Under the pieces are notes generated by a model. That model ran no database searches. It was not told the origin of the DNA and worked only from the letters and a program-made list of their open reading frames with translations. DNA of 35,681 nt from Thiocapsa sp. KS1 (GTDB lineage: Bacteria > Pseudomonadota > Gammaproteobacteria > Chromatiales > Chromatiaceae), in NCBI RefSeq assembly GCF_001499735.1, contig NZ_LN848257.1, forward strand, positions 643,576-679,256. Direction: 5' to 3'. Within the stretch, counting starts at the first letter, position 1, and each line of letters begins with the position of its first letter. Position numbers and translations under genes: made by a program. Below are positions 1 through 8,800 of the stretch, piece after piece.

Positions 1-299
1 CCTAGACAATCCTTGATACCGGCACCGCCATCGAACGCGACGGTGAGCGTGCTGTTATCTCCGGTGATGCTGGCTCCCGAATTGATGGTCCTTGAAATCG
101 TATAGGCGGCAAACCGAATCGCCTCCTGCGATGCTTCCAGATTGGCCTTGGTTCGGTAGGTCTCTTGGCTGGAAACGAAGACACTCAATGCGCCGCCGAT
201 GATGAACAGGCTGAGTGTCATCGCCACCAAAAGTTCGGTTAACGTAAAACCCGAGGTCGGGTGTGGGATCAACCCCGGTGTCTTGGCGTTGCTCTTCAT
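1..299 (-). CDS. pilW: PilW-like minor pilin, partial (C-terminus beyond window)
   Basis: Reading leftward from ATG at 299, the protein has a short basic leader and the prepilin motif G-FTLTELLVAM with Glu at mature position 5. A hydrophobic helix follows, then a stretch resembling PilW (VSSQETYRTKANLEASQ, then AAYTISRTINSG). PilW is a minor pilin of the priming/tip complex, inserted in the inner membrane and processed by PilD. The start overlaps the pilV stop codon as ATGA, which indicates translational coupling. About 99 codons are visible before the sequence ends at position 1. Order and strand make it the fourth gene of the leftward operon; pilX and pilY1 homologues would be expected beyond the edge, but this cannot be seen. 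Confidence 0.8.
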   Translation of the reverse strand, partial: MKSNAKTPGLIPHPTSGFTLTELLVAMTLSLFIIGGALSVFVSSQETYRTKANLEASQEAIRFAAYTISRTINSGASITGDNSTLTVAFDGGAGIKDCL

Positions 300-751
300 G
301 GATTGCATCCAGGCAAAGTCGGCAGGACCGCATGATGTTCAAATGAGGCAGTCTTGCCATCAACGTCGTCGTCGTCATCGTCGCTGCCGAGCTTTTCGGT
401 CCATTCAATGTTGATGGTATATACTCCGTCGCTCTCGCTCAGCGGGCCTCCATCTTGCTGAATCCATCCCGGGAGAGGAGGCGGATCGCTCTCGATGATT
501 GAGGTCTCCCAATCTTCGGCGATGGCATCGGCATTATCGGGTAAGGTACAGATTCCCGCCCAAAGCCGTTCGACCAGATCTCCTGCCAACACGGTAGCAA
601 CGCTGCGATGATAGCTCTCACTCGCATATTGCACGGATTTCAATTGGAGTGCAGCAATGGCGAGTAGACCGATCGAGACGATCACCATGGTGATCAGTGT
701 TTCGATCAGCGTGACACCGGATTGACGAAGAGGAGGCGTCATGATCAGCAT
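296..751 (-). CDS. pilV: Type IV pilus minor pilin PilV
   Basis: This is a 151-residue prepilin. From ATG at 751 the leader MLIMTPPLRQSG precedes VTLIETLITMV, so cleavage is expected after Gly12, with Glu at mature +5. The segment LLAIAALQLKSVQYASES is typical of PilV. I chose 751 because GGAG lies about 10 bases upstream and fimT ends at 756; longer forms would run into fimT, and an alternative ATG lies at 742. Near the C-terminus is a run of six Asp (SDDDDDDVDG), encoded by a GTC-rich microsatellite around 365-384 on the plus strand. The run could bind cations or vary in length, which is inference. PilV bridges other minor pilins in the tip complex. Its stop overlaps the start of pilW. Confidence 0.82.
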   Translation of the reverse strand: MLIMTPPLRQSGVTLIETLITMVIVSIGLLAIAALQLKSVQYASESYHRSVATVLAGDLVERLWAGICTLPDNADAIAEDWETSIIESDPPPLPGWIQQDGGPLSESDGVYTINIEWTEKLGSDDDDDDVDGKTASFEHHAVLPTLPGCNP

Positions 752-755
752 GGCT

Positions 756-1271
756 CTAATCTCCGCAAGCCGCCTTTTCCATCGAGATGGAGCCGCTTGA
801 TATAACTCGAATGCAGCGCGCTTCCTTGCTGCCGGATTGCGCGACCGCAAGCTGAACGGATGTCTTGACATTTCCGGCGCTCGCGTAAGTGATCGCAGCC
901 GGTCCGGAGACCTCGACCGAGTCGGGCAAAGGGGGGAAGACCTGGATCAATCGCTCATCTTTCTCATCTTTGTCGCGCGACGCGTTGTCGTTCGGGTCGT
1001 GAAATAGGATCCAGCCAACGGACCAAGGCGTGTCTTTCGTGCATGTATCTTCGTCGGTGCTCGGACACAGGGTCATGCGTGTCGCATGGCGAACCGCCTC
1101 GCTACGGGCGAGCTGCAACCCCATCAGAAGGTCGTTGGTAGCCGCGCTCAGCTGGTTACGCGCCGAAAGCTCCCGAAACGACGGAACAGCCAGGGCGAGC
1201 AGGATGAACATGATCGCGAGACCGGCCATCAACTCGATCAACGTGAAACCGTGATGTCTGGGCAGGGTCAT
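756..1271 (-). CDS. fimT: GspH/FimT family minor pseudopilin
   Basis: This is a 171-residue protein with an eight-residue leader (MTLPRHHG) and then FTLIELMAGLAIM, a class III prepilin signal with Glu at +5. The GspH/FimT hallmark follows the N-terminal helix: LSARNQLSAATNDL and then LQLARSEAVRHATRMTLCPS. The middle contains an Asp-rich loop (HDPNDNASRDKDEKDE). FimT/FimU starts assembly of the pilus tip with PilV, PilW and PilX, and in some bacteria FimT binds DNA during uptake. The ATG at 1271 lies 15 bases after pilE with only a weak ribosome binding site, so it is probably read with pilE. The stop is five bases from the pilV start. Confidence 0.82.
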   Translation of the reverse strand: MTLPRHHGFTLIELMAGLAIMFILLALAVPSFRELSARNQLSAATNDLLMGLQLARSEAVRHATRMTLCPSTDEDTCTKDTPWSVGWILFHDPNDNASRDKDEKDERLIQVFPPLPDSVEVSGPAAITYASAGNVKTSVQLAVAQSGSKEARCIRVISSGSISMEKAACGD

Positions 1272-1286
1272 GGTCGATGTCGTCCA

Positions 1287-1706
1287 CTACCAGCAATCAT
1301 CTGCGTCTTTCGAGTCGCGGGAACCGGTGTGAGTGAGCATCAGGCTCTTGCAGCGTGAATACTTCTTTTGGTCGCCTGTCGCTTCGGCGGTCAGTTCATA
1401 GCCCTGACCATCTTCATCCGTATCGGCAGCGATCTCGTAGAATACGGTTTCCCCTTCACGGGGCGATTGCGTGAAAGCCGATTTCTCGAAGGTTTCCGCG
1501 TCGGGATAGGCGTTTGCAAGCGTATATTCCCGCTCCATCCACTGCGCCGCTTCCAGCAAGACCCCCTTTGCATCCGTCACCCGCGCCTTTCGAACGTGAT
1601 CCACATAAGACGGGTAGGCGATCGTAGCAAGGATTGCGATGATCGCCACGACAATCAAAAGCTCGATGAGTGTGAAGCCTCGGGAGCGAGGCGATGGATC
1701 GATCAC
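1287..1706 (-). CDS. pilE: Type IV pilin PilE (first gene of leftward operon)
   Basis: The 139-residue pilin starts with GTG at 1706, preceded by GGAG seven bases upstream. The leader [10 protein letters not shown] is followed by [24 protein letters not shown], a complete PilE/PilA N-terminal helix with Glu5. Two cysteines near the C-terminus (YSRCKSL and DDCW) could form the disulfide-bonded loop typical of this family. The size and the [16 protein letters not shown] segment match the PilE-type pilins that head minor-pilin clusters rather than the major pilin. It is first in the leftward operon, with a sigma-54-like promoter about 45 bases upstream. It is read divergently from a second pilE-like gene that lacks these cysteines. 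Confidence 0.85.
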   Translation of the reverse strand: MIDPSPRSRGFTLIELLIVVAIIAILATIAYPSYVDHVRKARVTDAKGVLLEAAQWMEREYTLANAYPDAETFEKSAFTQSPREGETVFYEIAADTDEDGQGYELTAEATGDQKKYSRCKSLMLTHTGSRDSKDADDCW

Positions 1707-1751
1707 AGTGGGCTCCGGGGGCTAGGTGCGCGAGGACGCGAGGATGTTGGC

Positions 1752-1766
1752 GCAAGATATACGCCA
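1752..1766 (-). promoter_or_regulatory. Predicted sigma-54 (-24/-12) promoter of leftward pilin operon
   Basis: Read on the minus strand the sequence is TGGCGT-N5-TTGC: the -24 element is at 1766-1761 and the -12 element at 1755-1752. The spacing is exactly that of the TGGCAC-N5-TTGC consensus, with both invariant dinucleotides (GG and GC) present. The expected transcription start is near 1740, about 35 bases before the pilE GTG. RpoN with PilR drives pilin genes in many proteobacteria, which supports the call. No matching site was found upstream of the rightward operon. Confidence 0.5.
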
Positions 1767-2387
1767 CGCTGCGCTTCTTTGTCGACTGTTCGAGCTGTCG
1801 TCGCGCGGCGGGCCGGTATCGAGCGCCGGATGTGTTCGCGCCGGTGAGTGGTCGAGCAGCGTCGGTGCGTCCGGAATCCAATCCGTGGAGCTTAGAATCA
1901 TTCACGCCGGGATGCCGCGCATGACCGATATCCCGACGCAGTGGCGACAATCGGACCGACGAGCTCTGTGATCGATGCGTGTCCGATCACTAGACGCGCT
2001 CCGTTGGGCGCTCGGGACAAATTGGTCAGGATGAGACGTAACGCGCAGCCGGATGCCCGGCGGCGGGATGATCTCTGGTTTTCGATGCGCTCGCCGACTC
2101 CCGAGTCGAACCCAAGGCCGCTCAGTATGACCACTCGGCGCTGGCCTGCTGTGACCGACGACACCGTTTCGGCTTCGCGCGCGGGGCCATCTTTCTTTTT
2201 GATCTGTGCAGTCCCTCGCGGATGCCGGATTCATTCGTTGCCATACTTCGGGCTGAGAGTGGGGATCGCATCGGTCCCCGAAGACGATTCCCCGGCAGGG
2301 GAGACCCTCAATGCAGCGAGGTCCTCCTCGGCTGGCAGGTCCCGCGGCCATCGGCCGTCGGACGACGACCGAGCCGTGAGCGACGCC
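1767..2387. other. Long divergent region between two pilin operons
   Basis: About 620 bases lie between the leftward promoter and the first in-frame ATG of the rightward pilin. Several frames stay open, but their translations are rich in Arg, Ser and Pro, without domains or good ribosome binding sites, as expected for non-coding GC-rich DNA. I saw no clear promoter for the rightward operon and no repeat of note. The region probably carries regulatory DNA for one or both operons, or a decayed gene. Confidence 0.4.
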
Positions 2388-3011
2388 ATGATCAGATCCG
2401 CACATCGACCGCCAACCGACGACCTCGGCAGCGAGCAGTTTCGGTCAGCGTTCTCTTCGCCGAAGGTTGCCGACACCGCACCCGTCGGTGGGCGGCACGC
2501 GCCCGGTGCGTCACGACCCATCAGCGCAAGGCACTGGATCGAGAGCAAGTGCGGGGGTCTCGATCCTGAGGTCTGTGCCCCGCTTGCATCCGAGCCACCG
2601 GGTCTTGGCGGTCGGAATCGGGCAGCCCGCAAGCGTGGTTTCACCCTGATCGAGTTGATGATCACGGTCGCCATCATCGGGATCCTGGCTGCGGTGGCTT
2701 ATCCGAGCTACCAGGAGCATATCCGTAAGGCGAATCGTGCCGAGGCTCAGTCCTTTCTGATGGATCTGGCGCAGCGCCAGTACCGCTACCTCATGGATGC
2801 GCGCCAATTTGCGGCGACGCTGAGCGACTTGAACGCCACCGTGCCGGAGCGCGTGGAGCAGTTCTACGATCTCAGCATCACGCTTCCCTCGACCGCACCG
2901 CCAACCTTCATCCTGACCGCGAGACCCACCGGCATGCAGGTCCGCGACCTCGACGGCGCCGACTTGACAATCAATCAGGCCGGGGCGAAAGGGCCGAGTG
3001 GAAAATGGTAA
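2388..3011 (+). CDS. pilE: PilE-like pilin, second copy, start codon uncertain
   Basis: From Gly at 2637 the protein is a clear pilin: [18 protein letters not shown], then [20 protein letters not shown]. The mature part is about 124 residues, ending KGPSGKW. It contains no cysteine, so it lacks the usual C-terminal disulfide loop. The start is a problem. Reading back in frame, there is no ATG, GTG, TTG or CTG until ATG at 2388 (or GTG at 2376), which gives an 83-residue leader instead of the usual 6-30. That leader has no recognisable domain. An ATC start (2520 or 2538), an upstream frameshift or a genuinely long leader are all possible. It is the first gene of the rightward tip operon. Confidence 0.6.
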   Translation: MIRSAHRPPTDDLGSEQFRSAFSSPKVADTAPVGGRHAPGASRPISARHWIESKCGGLDPEVCAPLASEPPGLGGRNRAARKRGFTLIELMITVAIIGILAAVAYPSYQEHIRKANRAEAQSFLMDLAQRQYRYLMDARQFAATLSDLNATVPERVEQFYDLSITLPSTAPPTFILTARPTGMQVRDLDGADLTINQAGAKGPSGKW

Positions 3012-3066
3012 GCTACCTGAGAAGCCAATTGGTTGGCCAACTGCCAAGCCAAGTGGGAGTTGCCCC

Positions 3067-3585
3067 ATGAACACTCGAAAAGCCCAATATGTCGTGTCGC
3101 CGATCGGTCGTTGTGATCGTCCGTACCGGGGCTTTACGCTTCTCGAGCTGATGCTGGTGATCACGATCGCCGCCGTTTTGAGCGGTATCGGTATACCCTC
3201 CTTTACCCGTCTCATCGCCGATCAACGCATCATCGTGGCGGCAAGCGAATTCCAGATGGCCTTGTGGCGGACCCGCTCGGAGGCCATCAGGCTCAACCGC
3301 GCAGTCACCCTTACCCCCGCAGACGGTAAGCTCTGGGAGTCCGGCTGGGTCGCTTTGGATCCAACCATCGCGAACCATGAACTGATCCATCGCGATCCGC
3401 TCGAGGGCGTGATCGTCAGCAGCAGGGCCACAAGCCTTGTCTATCGTCCTTCCGGTCGGCTGGGAGGAACTGCACAGGCGTCCTTCGAGATCGCATCCAA
3501 GACAAGCAGTACACCCGAGAAGCGTTGTGTGCGCATTGATTTGAGCGGCCAGCCCATGATGCTGAAGCAAGGTTGCTCACCATGA
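3067..3585 (+). CDS. fimT: GspH/FimT family minor pseudopilin, second copy
   Basis: This is a 172-residue protein from ATG at 3067, with GGGAG about seven bases upstream. A 22-residue leader ending PYRG precedes FTLLELMLVITIAAVLSGIG, then the GspH-type segment SEFQMALWRTRSEAIRLNRAV and a beta-rich C-terminal half. The family acts at the pilus tip or, in FimT proteins, in DNA binding. It lies 55 bases after pilE and overlaps pilV by four bases (ATGA). It is a paralogue of the leftward fimT but clearly diverged: its leader is longer and it lacks the Asp-rich loop. Confidence 0.82.
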   Translation: MNTRKAQYVVSPIGRCDRPYRGFTLLELMLVITIAAVLSGIGIPSFTRLIADQRIIVAASEFQMALWRTRSEAIRLNRAVTLTPADGKLWESGWVALDPTIANHELIHRDPLEGVIVSSRATSLVYRPSGRLGGTAQASFEIASKTSSTPEKRCVRIDLSGQPMMLKQGCSP

Positions 3586-4190
3586 TCAAGCGCCTACCCT
3601 CGGGGTGTCGAGTATCCGGATTCACGCTCGTCGAGGTTCTGGTGACCGCGGTGATCATCGCGTTCGGCTTGCTCAGCCTTGCTGGCTTGCAGGCGAAGAT
3701 GGTGGCGATGCAGATGGAGGCCTACCAACGCGCCCATGCTCTAGTGTTGGCCGAAGATATGGTGGCGCGGATCAACAGTCAGCGGATCGCCGCCATGGCG
3801 GGAGCCTACGCCGCAACCGGCGTGACTAGGACCGTTGGTACCGGCGACACGTTCGACCCTGCTGCTGACTGCAAGGATCAGCCCAGCGTGCCCGAGCAGG
3901 ATCTGTGTGAATGGAGCTTTGCGCTTAAGGGTGCGGCGGTGACCGAAAGTGCAGAGGAGGGCGACGAGAGGTTTTTGGGCGCCATGCTCGGCGCCCGCGG
4001 TTGCGTGCAAAACATCACACGTCTGAATAAACCGACCACGTTCAGGGTCAGCGTGGCATGGCAGGGGCTGGGTGAAACCGTTGCGCCGAGCAACGAACTG
4101 ACCTGCGGAAAAGGCAAGTACGACATAAACGGCGCCGACGTGCGGCGTCGCGTGCTCGCTTTGCAGACCACTCTGGCGGATCTCAACTGA
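3582..4190 (+). CDS. pilV: Type IV pilus minor pilin PilV, second copy
   Basis: The 202-residue prepilin starts at ATG 3582, inside the fimT stop, which indicates coupling. Leader MIKRLPSGCRVSG is followed by FTLVEVLVTAVIIAFGLLSLAGLQ, the characteristic PilV N-terminus, then MQMEAYQRAHALVLAEDMVARI. It is longer than the leftward PilV (151 residues) and carries five cysteines in the globular part, so it may form disulfides in the periplasm. It joins FimT, PilW and PilX in the tip complex. A TTG lies nine bases further upstream in frame but has no better ribosome binding site. Confidence 0.84.
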   Translation: MIKRLPSGCRVSGFTLVEVLVTAVIIAFGLLSLAGLQAKMVAMQMEAYQRAHALVLAEDMVARINSQRIAAMAGAYAATGVTRTVGTGDTFDPAADCKDQPSVPEQDLCEWSFALKGAAVTESAEEGDERFLGAMLGARGCVQNITRLNKPTTFRVSVAWQGLGETVAPSNELTCGKGKYDINGADVRRRVLALQTTLADLN

Positions 4191-4194
4191 CACC

Positions 4195-5226
4195 ATGTCG
4201 ACCAACAGCTTCATGTCCAAGCGTGGATCCCGTGGCTTCACCATGATCGAGCTCATGATCGCCATGTTGATCGGTATCCTATTGCTTGGTCCGCTCGCCG
4301 TTATACTCGCCAACAACAGTCAGACGCGCTATGAGCTGGAAAACTCACTCGGACAGATCCAGAATGCCCGCTATGCCTTGCAGGTTTTAGGCGATGATCT
4401 CGGAAATGCAGGTTTCGGTGTTAGCGATAACATTACATTTGGTCCTGTTCTTACGAGCCTACCCGACTCATGTAACTCCACGGAAGATATCCTAGACGAT
4501 GAGGTTTATCAGCAATTCCAGTTTCCGGTTCAGGGAATCGATAACCTCGCTGAACCACCCGAAGACTGTACGCATATGGATAATTTCCCCGTTTGTAATG
4601 ATGTTGAAGGAGATGACGTCCTCCCGTGCAACGATCTTCTTGTCATTCGTCGCGCAAGCACATGCGCGGTCGGAGAACCCCAGTGCGACGATTTCGACGA
4701 TGAAATTCCGCACATCCAGCATCGTGCTTGTGGATCCGGTCCTTCGGCGTTTTCAATTATTGACTCTGATGGGTCTGTCTTTACGGAGCGACTTCCTCCT
4801 TGTAGTGCCGAGACACCGATCCCCGCGCCGATCTACCGGCTCCAAAATCGCGTCTATTATATCGCCGCAAACAATGATCCCGGCGACGGGATTCCTACCC
4901 TGAAGCGAATCGATCTCGATGGTGGATCTGTCGCTTTGGCTGCGGGTATCGAGCATCTGCATTTCGAGTATGGCGTTGATACGAATGATGATGGCCAGCC
5001 CGAGAAGTATGCTCACGCGGGACTCCTGACAATCGACGAGTGGAAAGACGTTGTTGCGGTGAGAATTTACCTCGTTGCCCGTAATCTTCAAACCTCCGGC
5101 GGTCCCATCCACAATCGCAGCTATGATCTTGGTCAGGAGACGGTAGAGCCTTCTAATGGTGCCTTCAAACGCCAGGTGTACAGCACAACCGTTCGTCTGA
5201 ACAATATCGCCGGGCCGCGGGAGTAG
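4195..5226 (+). CDS. pilW: Type IV pilus minor pilin PilW
   Basis: This is a 343-residue protein with leader MSTNSFMSKRGSRG and then FTMIELMIAMLIGILLLG (Glu5 present). The PilW signature ARYALQVLGDDLGNAGFG follows. Several Cys-containing acidic loops and a C-terminal beta region complete the fold. Residues near 261-270 (DTNDDGQPEKY) resemble a calcium-binding DxNxDG loop. PilW sits in the tip complex that primes pilus assembly and holds PilY1. It starts five bases after pilV. Its DNA is visibly less GC-rich than the housekeeping genes from 9838 onward, shared by pilX and the first part of pilY1. Confidence 0.85.
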   Translation: MSTNSFMSKRGSRGFTMIELMIAMLIGILLLGPLAVILANNSQTRYELENSLGQIQNARYALQVLGDDLGNAGFGVSDNITFGPVLTSLPDSCNSTEDILDDEVYQQFQFPVQGIDNLAEPPEDCTHMDNFPVCNDVEGDDVLPCNDLLVIRRASTCAVGEPQCDDFDDEIPHIQHRACGSGPSAFSIIDSDGSVFTERLPPCSAETPIPAPIYRLQNRVYYIAANNDPGDGIPTLKRIDLDGGSVALAAGIEHLHFEYGVDTNDDGQPEKYAHAGLLTIDEWKDVVAVRIYLVARNLQTSGGPIHNRSYDLGQETVEPSNGAFKRQVYSTTVRLNNIAGPRE

Positions 5227-5231
5227 TGATC

Positions 5232-5855
5232 ATGTATACGATGGATCATTATCCGAAGACACATCGTGTCCAAGCCGGCGCCGTGCTGGTGATCGCGCTT
5301 ATCATGCTGCTGGTGTCGACGCTGATCGCGGTGGCGACCTTCGAGATGGGCAGCAATAATTTCTTGGTCGTAGCCAATCTCGAATCTCAACGCCAAGCGC
5401 AGAGGGTCGCAGAAGCCAAGTTGGAGGAGGCGATCAGCGACTGGGACACGTTTGAATCCAGCCTCATGACCCCTAACGTGGGAGTATTTTGGTGCCAAGG
5501 CCGCAAGAATCATGAGTGTGTCGATCTCAACGAAGATGCGATTGCCGACATCGAAATCTATCTCGGCGATCCGAACCCCTTCTGTACCCGGGTTGAGCCG
5601 ATCAAGAACAACGATCTCAATCTAAATGACCCCGATGATCCCGACGCTCAAGGGTGCTTTATCGGAACGCCGCAATCAGGCGCCGTCGATGGGGCAGGCT
5701 CAGGAGGAATGTCGATGTGCTCCGATGCCGTCTGGGATATTCATATAAACGTCAAGGACTTGCCATGGTCGGACTCGAAGCCTTCACGTGTCACTGTTCG
5801 GCAAGGGGTCGGAGTGCGCGTATCGAACAACAGCATTCCGCCGGAATGCCGTTGA
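5232..5855 (+). CDS. pilX: Type IV pilus assembly protein PilX
   Basis: This is a 207-residue protein. The N-terminal hydrophobic segment AGAVLVIALIMLLVSTLIAVAT, followed by SNNFLVVANLESQRQAQRVAEAKLEEAI, is typical of PilX, which has a degenerate prepilin motif without the usual FTLIE. I prefer ATG at 5232, because GGGAG lies eight bases upstream; a GTG at 5226 overlaps the pilW stop and is also possible. PilX links PilW and PilV to PilY1 at the tip. The C-terminal part contains several cysteines and an acidic stretch (NLNDPDDPD). pilY1 follows after 21 bases. Confidence 0.82.
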   Translation: MYTMDHYPKTHRVQAGAVLVIALIMLLVSTLIAVATFEMGSNNFLVVANLESQRQAQRVAEAKLEEAISDWDTFESSLMTPNVGVFWCQGRKNHECVDLNEDAIADIEIYLGDPNPFCTRVEPIKNNDLNLNDPDDPDAQGCFIGTPQSGAVDGAGSGGMSMCSDAVWDIHINVKDLPWSDSKPSRVTVRQGVGVRVSNNSIPPECR

Positions 5856-5876
5856 ATCTGATCGAGGAGTAGGTCA

Positions 5877-8800
5877 ATGTTCAAACGATTGCAATTCGTA
5901 AGCGTTTCAGCCGCGTCGGCGCTACTCATTCTGGCTGCGCCTCTCGGCCATAGCGAGGATATCGATATTTTTGTCGGTGGAACCGGGACAGCAACCTCCA
6001 AACCAAATGTGCTTTTCGTGCTCGACAATACATCGAACTGGAGCCGCAACGACCAGCATTGGCAGCCTCAGGGCACGACTCAGGGTCAGGCCGAAGTGCG
6101 GGCGATACGTAATGCGCTTTCGAATCTCACGAATAAGGTCAATGTCGGCCTGATGATGTATTCCACTGTCGGCGGTCAGAACGACAACGGATATGTTCGA
6201 CATGCGCTCAGGCTCTTGGATTCAGGCGCGCAGACCGCTTTGACGGCCAAGCTGGATCGTATTTACGATCACATAAACAATTCCGACGAAAAACGCCAGG
6301 CCGGAGCTGAGTACGGTTATTTGTTTCAGGATGTCTATAACTATTTGTCTGGACGCCATTCGCTTGCAAGCGGTGACGGAACACCGCCGGAGCTAGCAGA
6401 TTCGGATGGTTACGCTACGCTTTACTCGCAGTTTCGCTCTCCGTTGAGTGATGATGATCTCTGCGCCGATACCTATGTCGTTTTTATCGGAAACCCTCAG
6501 AGCAGTGGACCTGACACCGACGATTCGGCTAACTCGAGTGCGCTCCGTGAGCTTGTTGCGGCGGCAGGTGGAACAACCGACCGTTTGGCCGGGCAAGGAA
6601 GCGGAACGGCTCCGATCCCGATTCCCAAGTTCACGCTCAACCGGACCTCCGAAGATGTCGAGCTGGGTTATAGCCCTTGCTACAATAAACAGGCGACCTG
6701 TACTAAGACCGTGAGCACGGTAGGCAGCAATTGTCTCGAAGGTGGCTATACGGTCTGTACCTGTCTCCCATACGTCAAGACACCCAACGTATGCAGTAGC
6801 AAAAACGACAATCAGTATATGGTGCAGGGATCTGTCGTGACGGAGATTTTGCAGCCGACCGGCGAGTACGATATGACCAGCGGTGTCGACTGGAACCTGG
6901 ACGATTGGGCCAAGTTCATGTATGTGAAGGGAGTGCCGGTTCCGGGAGCGACACAAGAGGGGTCGCGTGCCCGCGTGATTACCTACGCGATCGATGTCTT
7001 CAATAAAAAGCAGAATATGGAGCACACGGGATTGATGATGAGTACTGCCATGGCGGGCGGGGGTCGCTATTTCTTTGCACGGAATCAGGACTCGCTCGAG
7101 GGCATTCTCAATACAATCATCTCCGAGATCATCTCGGTCAACTCCACCTTTGCGTCCGCATCCCTGCCCATCAGTGCGACCAACCGCGCGCAGAACGAGA
7201 ATCAGGTCTTTATCGGGATGTTTAGGCCTGCGCAATTCGCAGCACCGCGCTGGTTCGGGAATCTTAAGCGGTACCAACTGAAGTTCTTCGGCGGCGATCT
7301 CGACTTGGCGGACCGACTCGGTAACCAAGCTGTGAACAGGCTGTCGGGATTCGTAACCGAGTGTGCCTCGAGTTATTGGACGCAAGGTACGCAAGACTCC
7401 GATGACTACTGGTTCGATTTGGGTGTGTTGCCGGACCCTCGCAGTCTATGCGGTACCGCAACCCATCCCTATTCGGACGATCCGGACGGTCCGTTCGTCG
7501 AAAAAGGTGCAGCGGGTCAGGTTCTTCGCAATTCGGACATCGATGCGCGGAAAGTGTATACGCTATCGAGCGGGGCTTTGACGAACTTCACCGCACTGAA
7601 CACGGGACTGGATGGAGATCTCGTGTCCTATACGCGGGGCAAGGACGTCGACAACATGGACGAAGACAGTGATCTCGACGAAGGACGACCCACTATCCAT
7701 GGCGACATCGTGCACTCCCGGCCATTGCCCATCAATTATGGCTCATCGACCGGTGTCACCGTGTTCTACGGGACGAACGACGGAACACTGCGCGCTGTCA
7801 ATGCTGCCGACGGCACGGAGCGCTGGGCCTTTATTGCTCCGGAGCATTTCGACAAGCTCGAACGACTGCGGAAAGATCTGCCGTTGGTGGCTTTTCCGGA
7901 GCAAAACCAAGCAGCCAATCCTTTACCGAAGGATTACTTTTTCGATGGCTCATTCGGACAGGTGATTCGTTACAACGATGAGGATCAGGTAAGCGCAGCT
8001 TGGATTTTTCCGACGATGCGTCGGGGCGGCCGCATGGTTTACGGCTTCGATGTGACCACGCCGGGTACGCCATCTCTGTTGTGGCGTAAGGGGTGTCCCA
8101 ACCCGGTCGACGATACGGGTTGCACCGAGGGTTTAAGTGGCCTTGGACAAACCTGGTCCATCCCGAATGCGGGTTATGTCGATGGCAATGTGGATGGCGG
8201 CGGCCATCCCCTGCCTGTTTTGATCATGGGTGGTGGCTACGATGCGTGCGAGGATCACGAGGATTACGCGACCCTGTCGACAGCCTGCGGAACCGAGTCG
8301 AAAGGACGCGGGGTCTATGTCCTGGATGCCGCGAGCGGTGCCGTGCTCAAGACATTCGTGACCGACCGCGCCGTACCGGCCGACGTTAGTCTGGTTGACC
8401 TCGACGATGACAACATAATCGATGTCGCTTATGCGGTTGATACGGGTGGTAACCTCTACCGTATCAAGTTCGAGGCAGGCACGGTAAGTTCGAAGGTCAA
8501 CGGGACGATACTCAAGATTGCGCAAACCCAGGGGGCAAACCGAAAGTTCCTTTATGGTCCTGCAGTAATGGCCTATAGAGATCACGTCTATCTGGCGTTC
8601 GGGTCTGGTAATCGCGAGCAGCCGCTCAGTACCGACTACCCCTATGCCTCGTCGGTCCAGGATCGTTTCTATATGTTTCTCGATCGGCCGCGTGAGGATC
8701 CAGCGACGGTTTCGGGCGGTACCTATCCCTTCAATCTCGACTCGACGACGACGATGCTCGACGTCACCGCGGATCCGGGTTGTAACGGTATGATCATCGG

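Noticed and set aside
1902..2405. Minus-strand frames between the pilin operons
   Set aside because: Translations are low-complexity Arg/Ser/Pro with no start signal or motif.
2467..2649. Short plus-strand frame as start of the second pilE
   Set aside because: It is in another frame from the pilin and ends at 2649, so it cannot supply the start without a frameshift.
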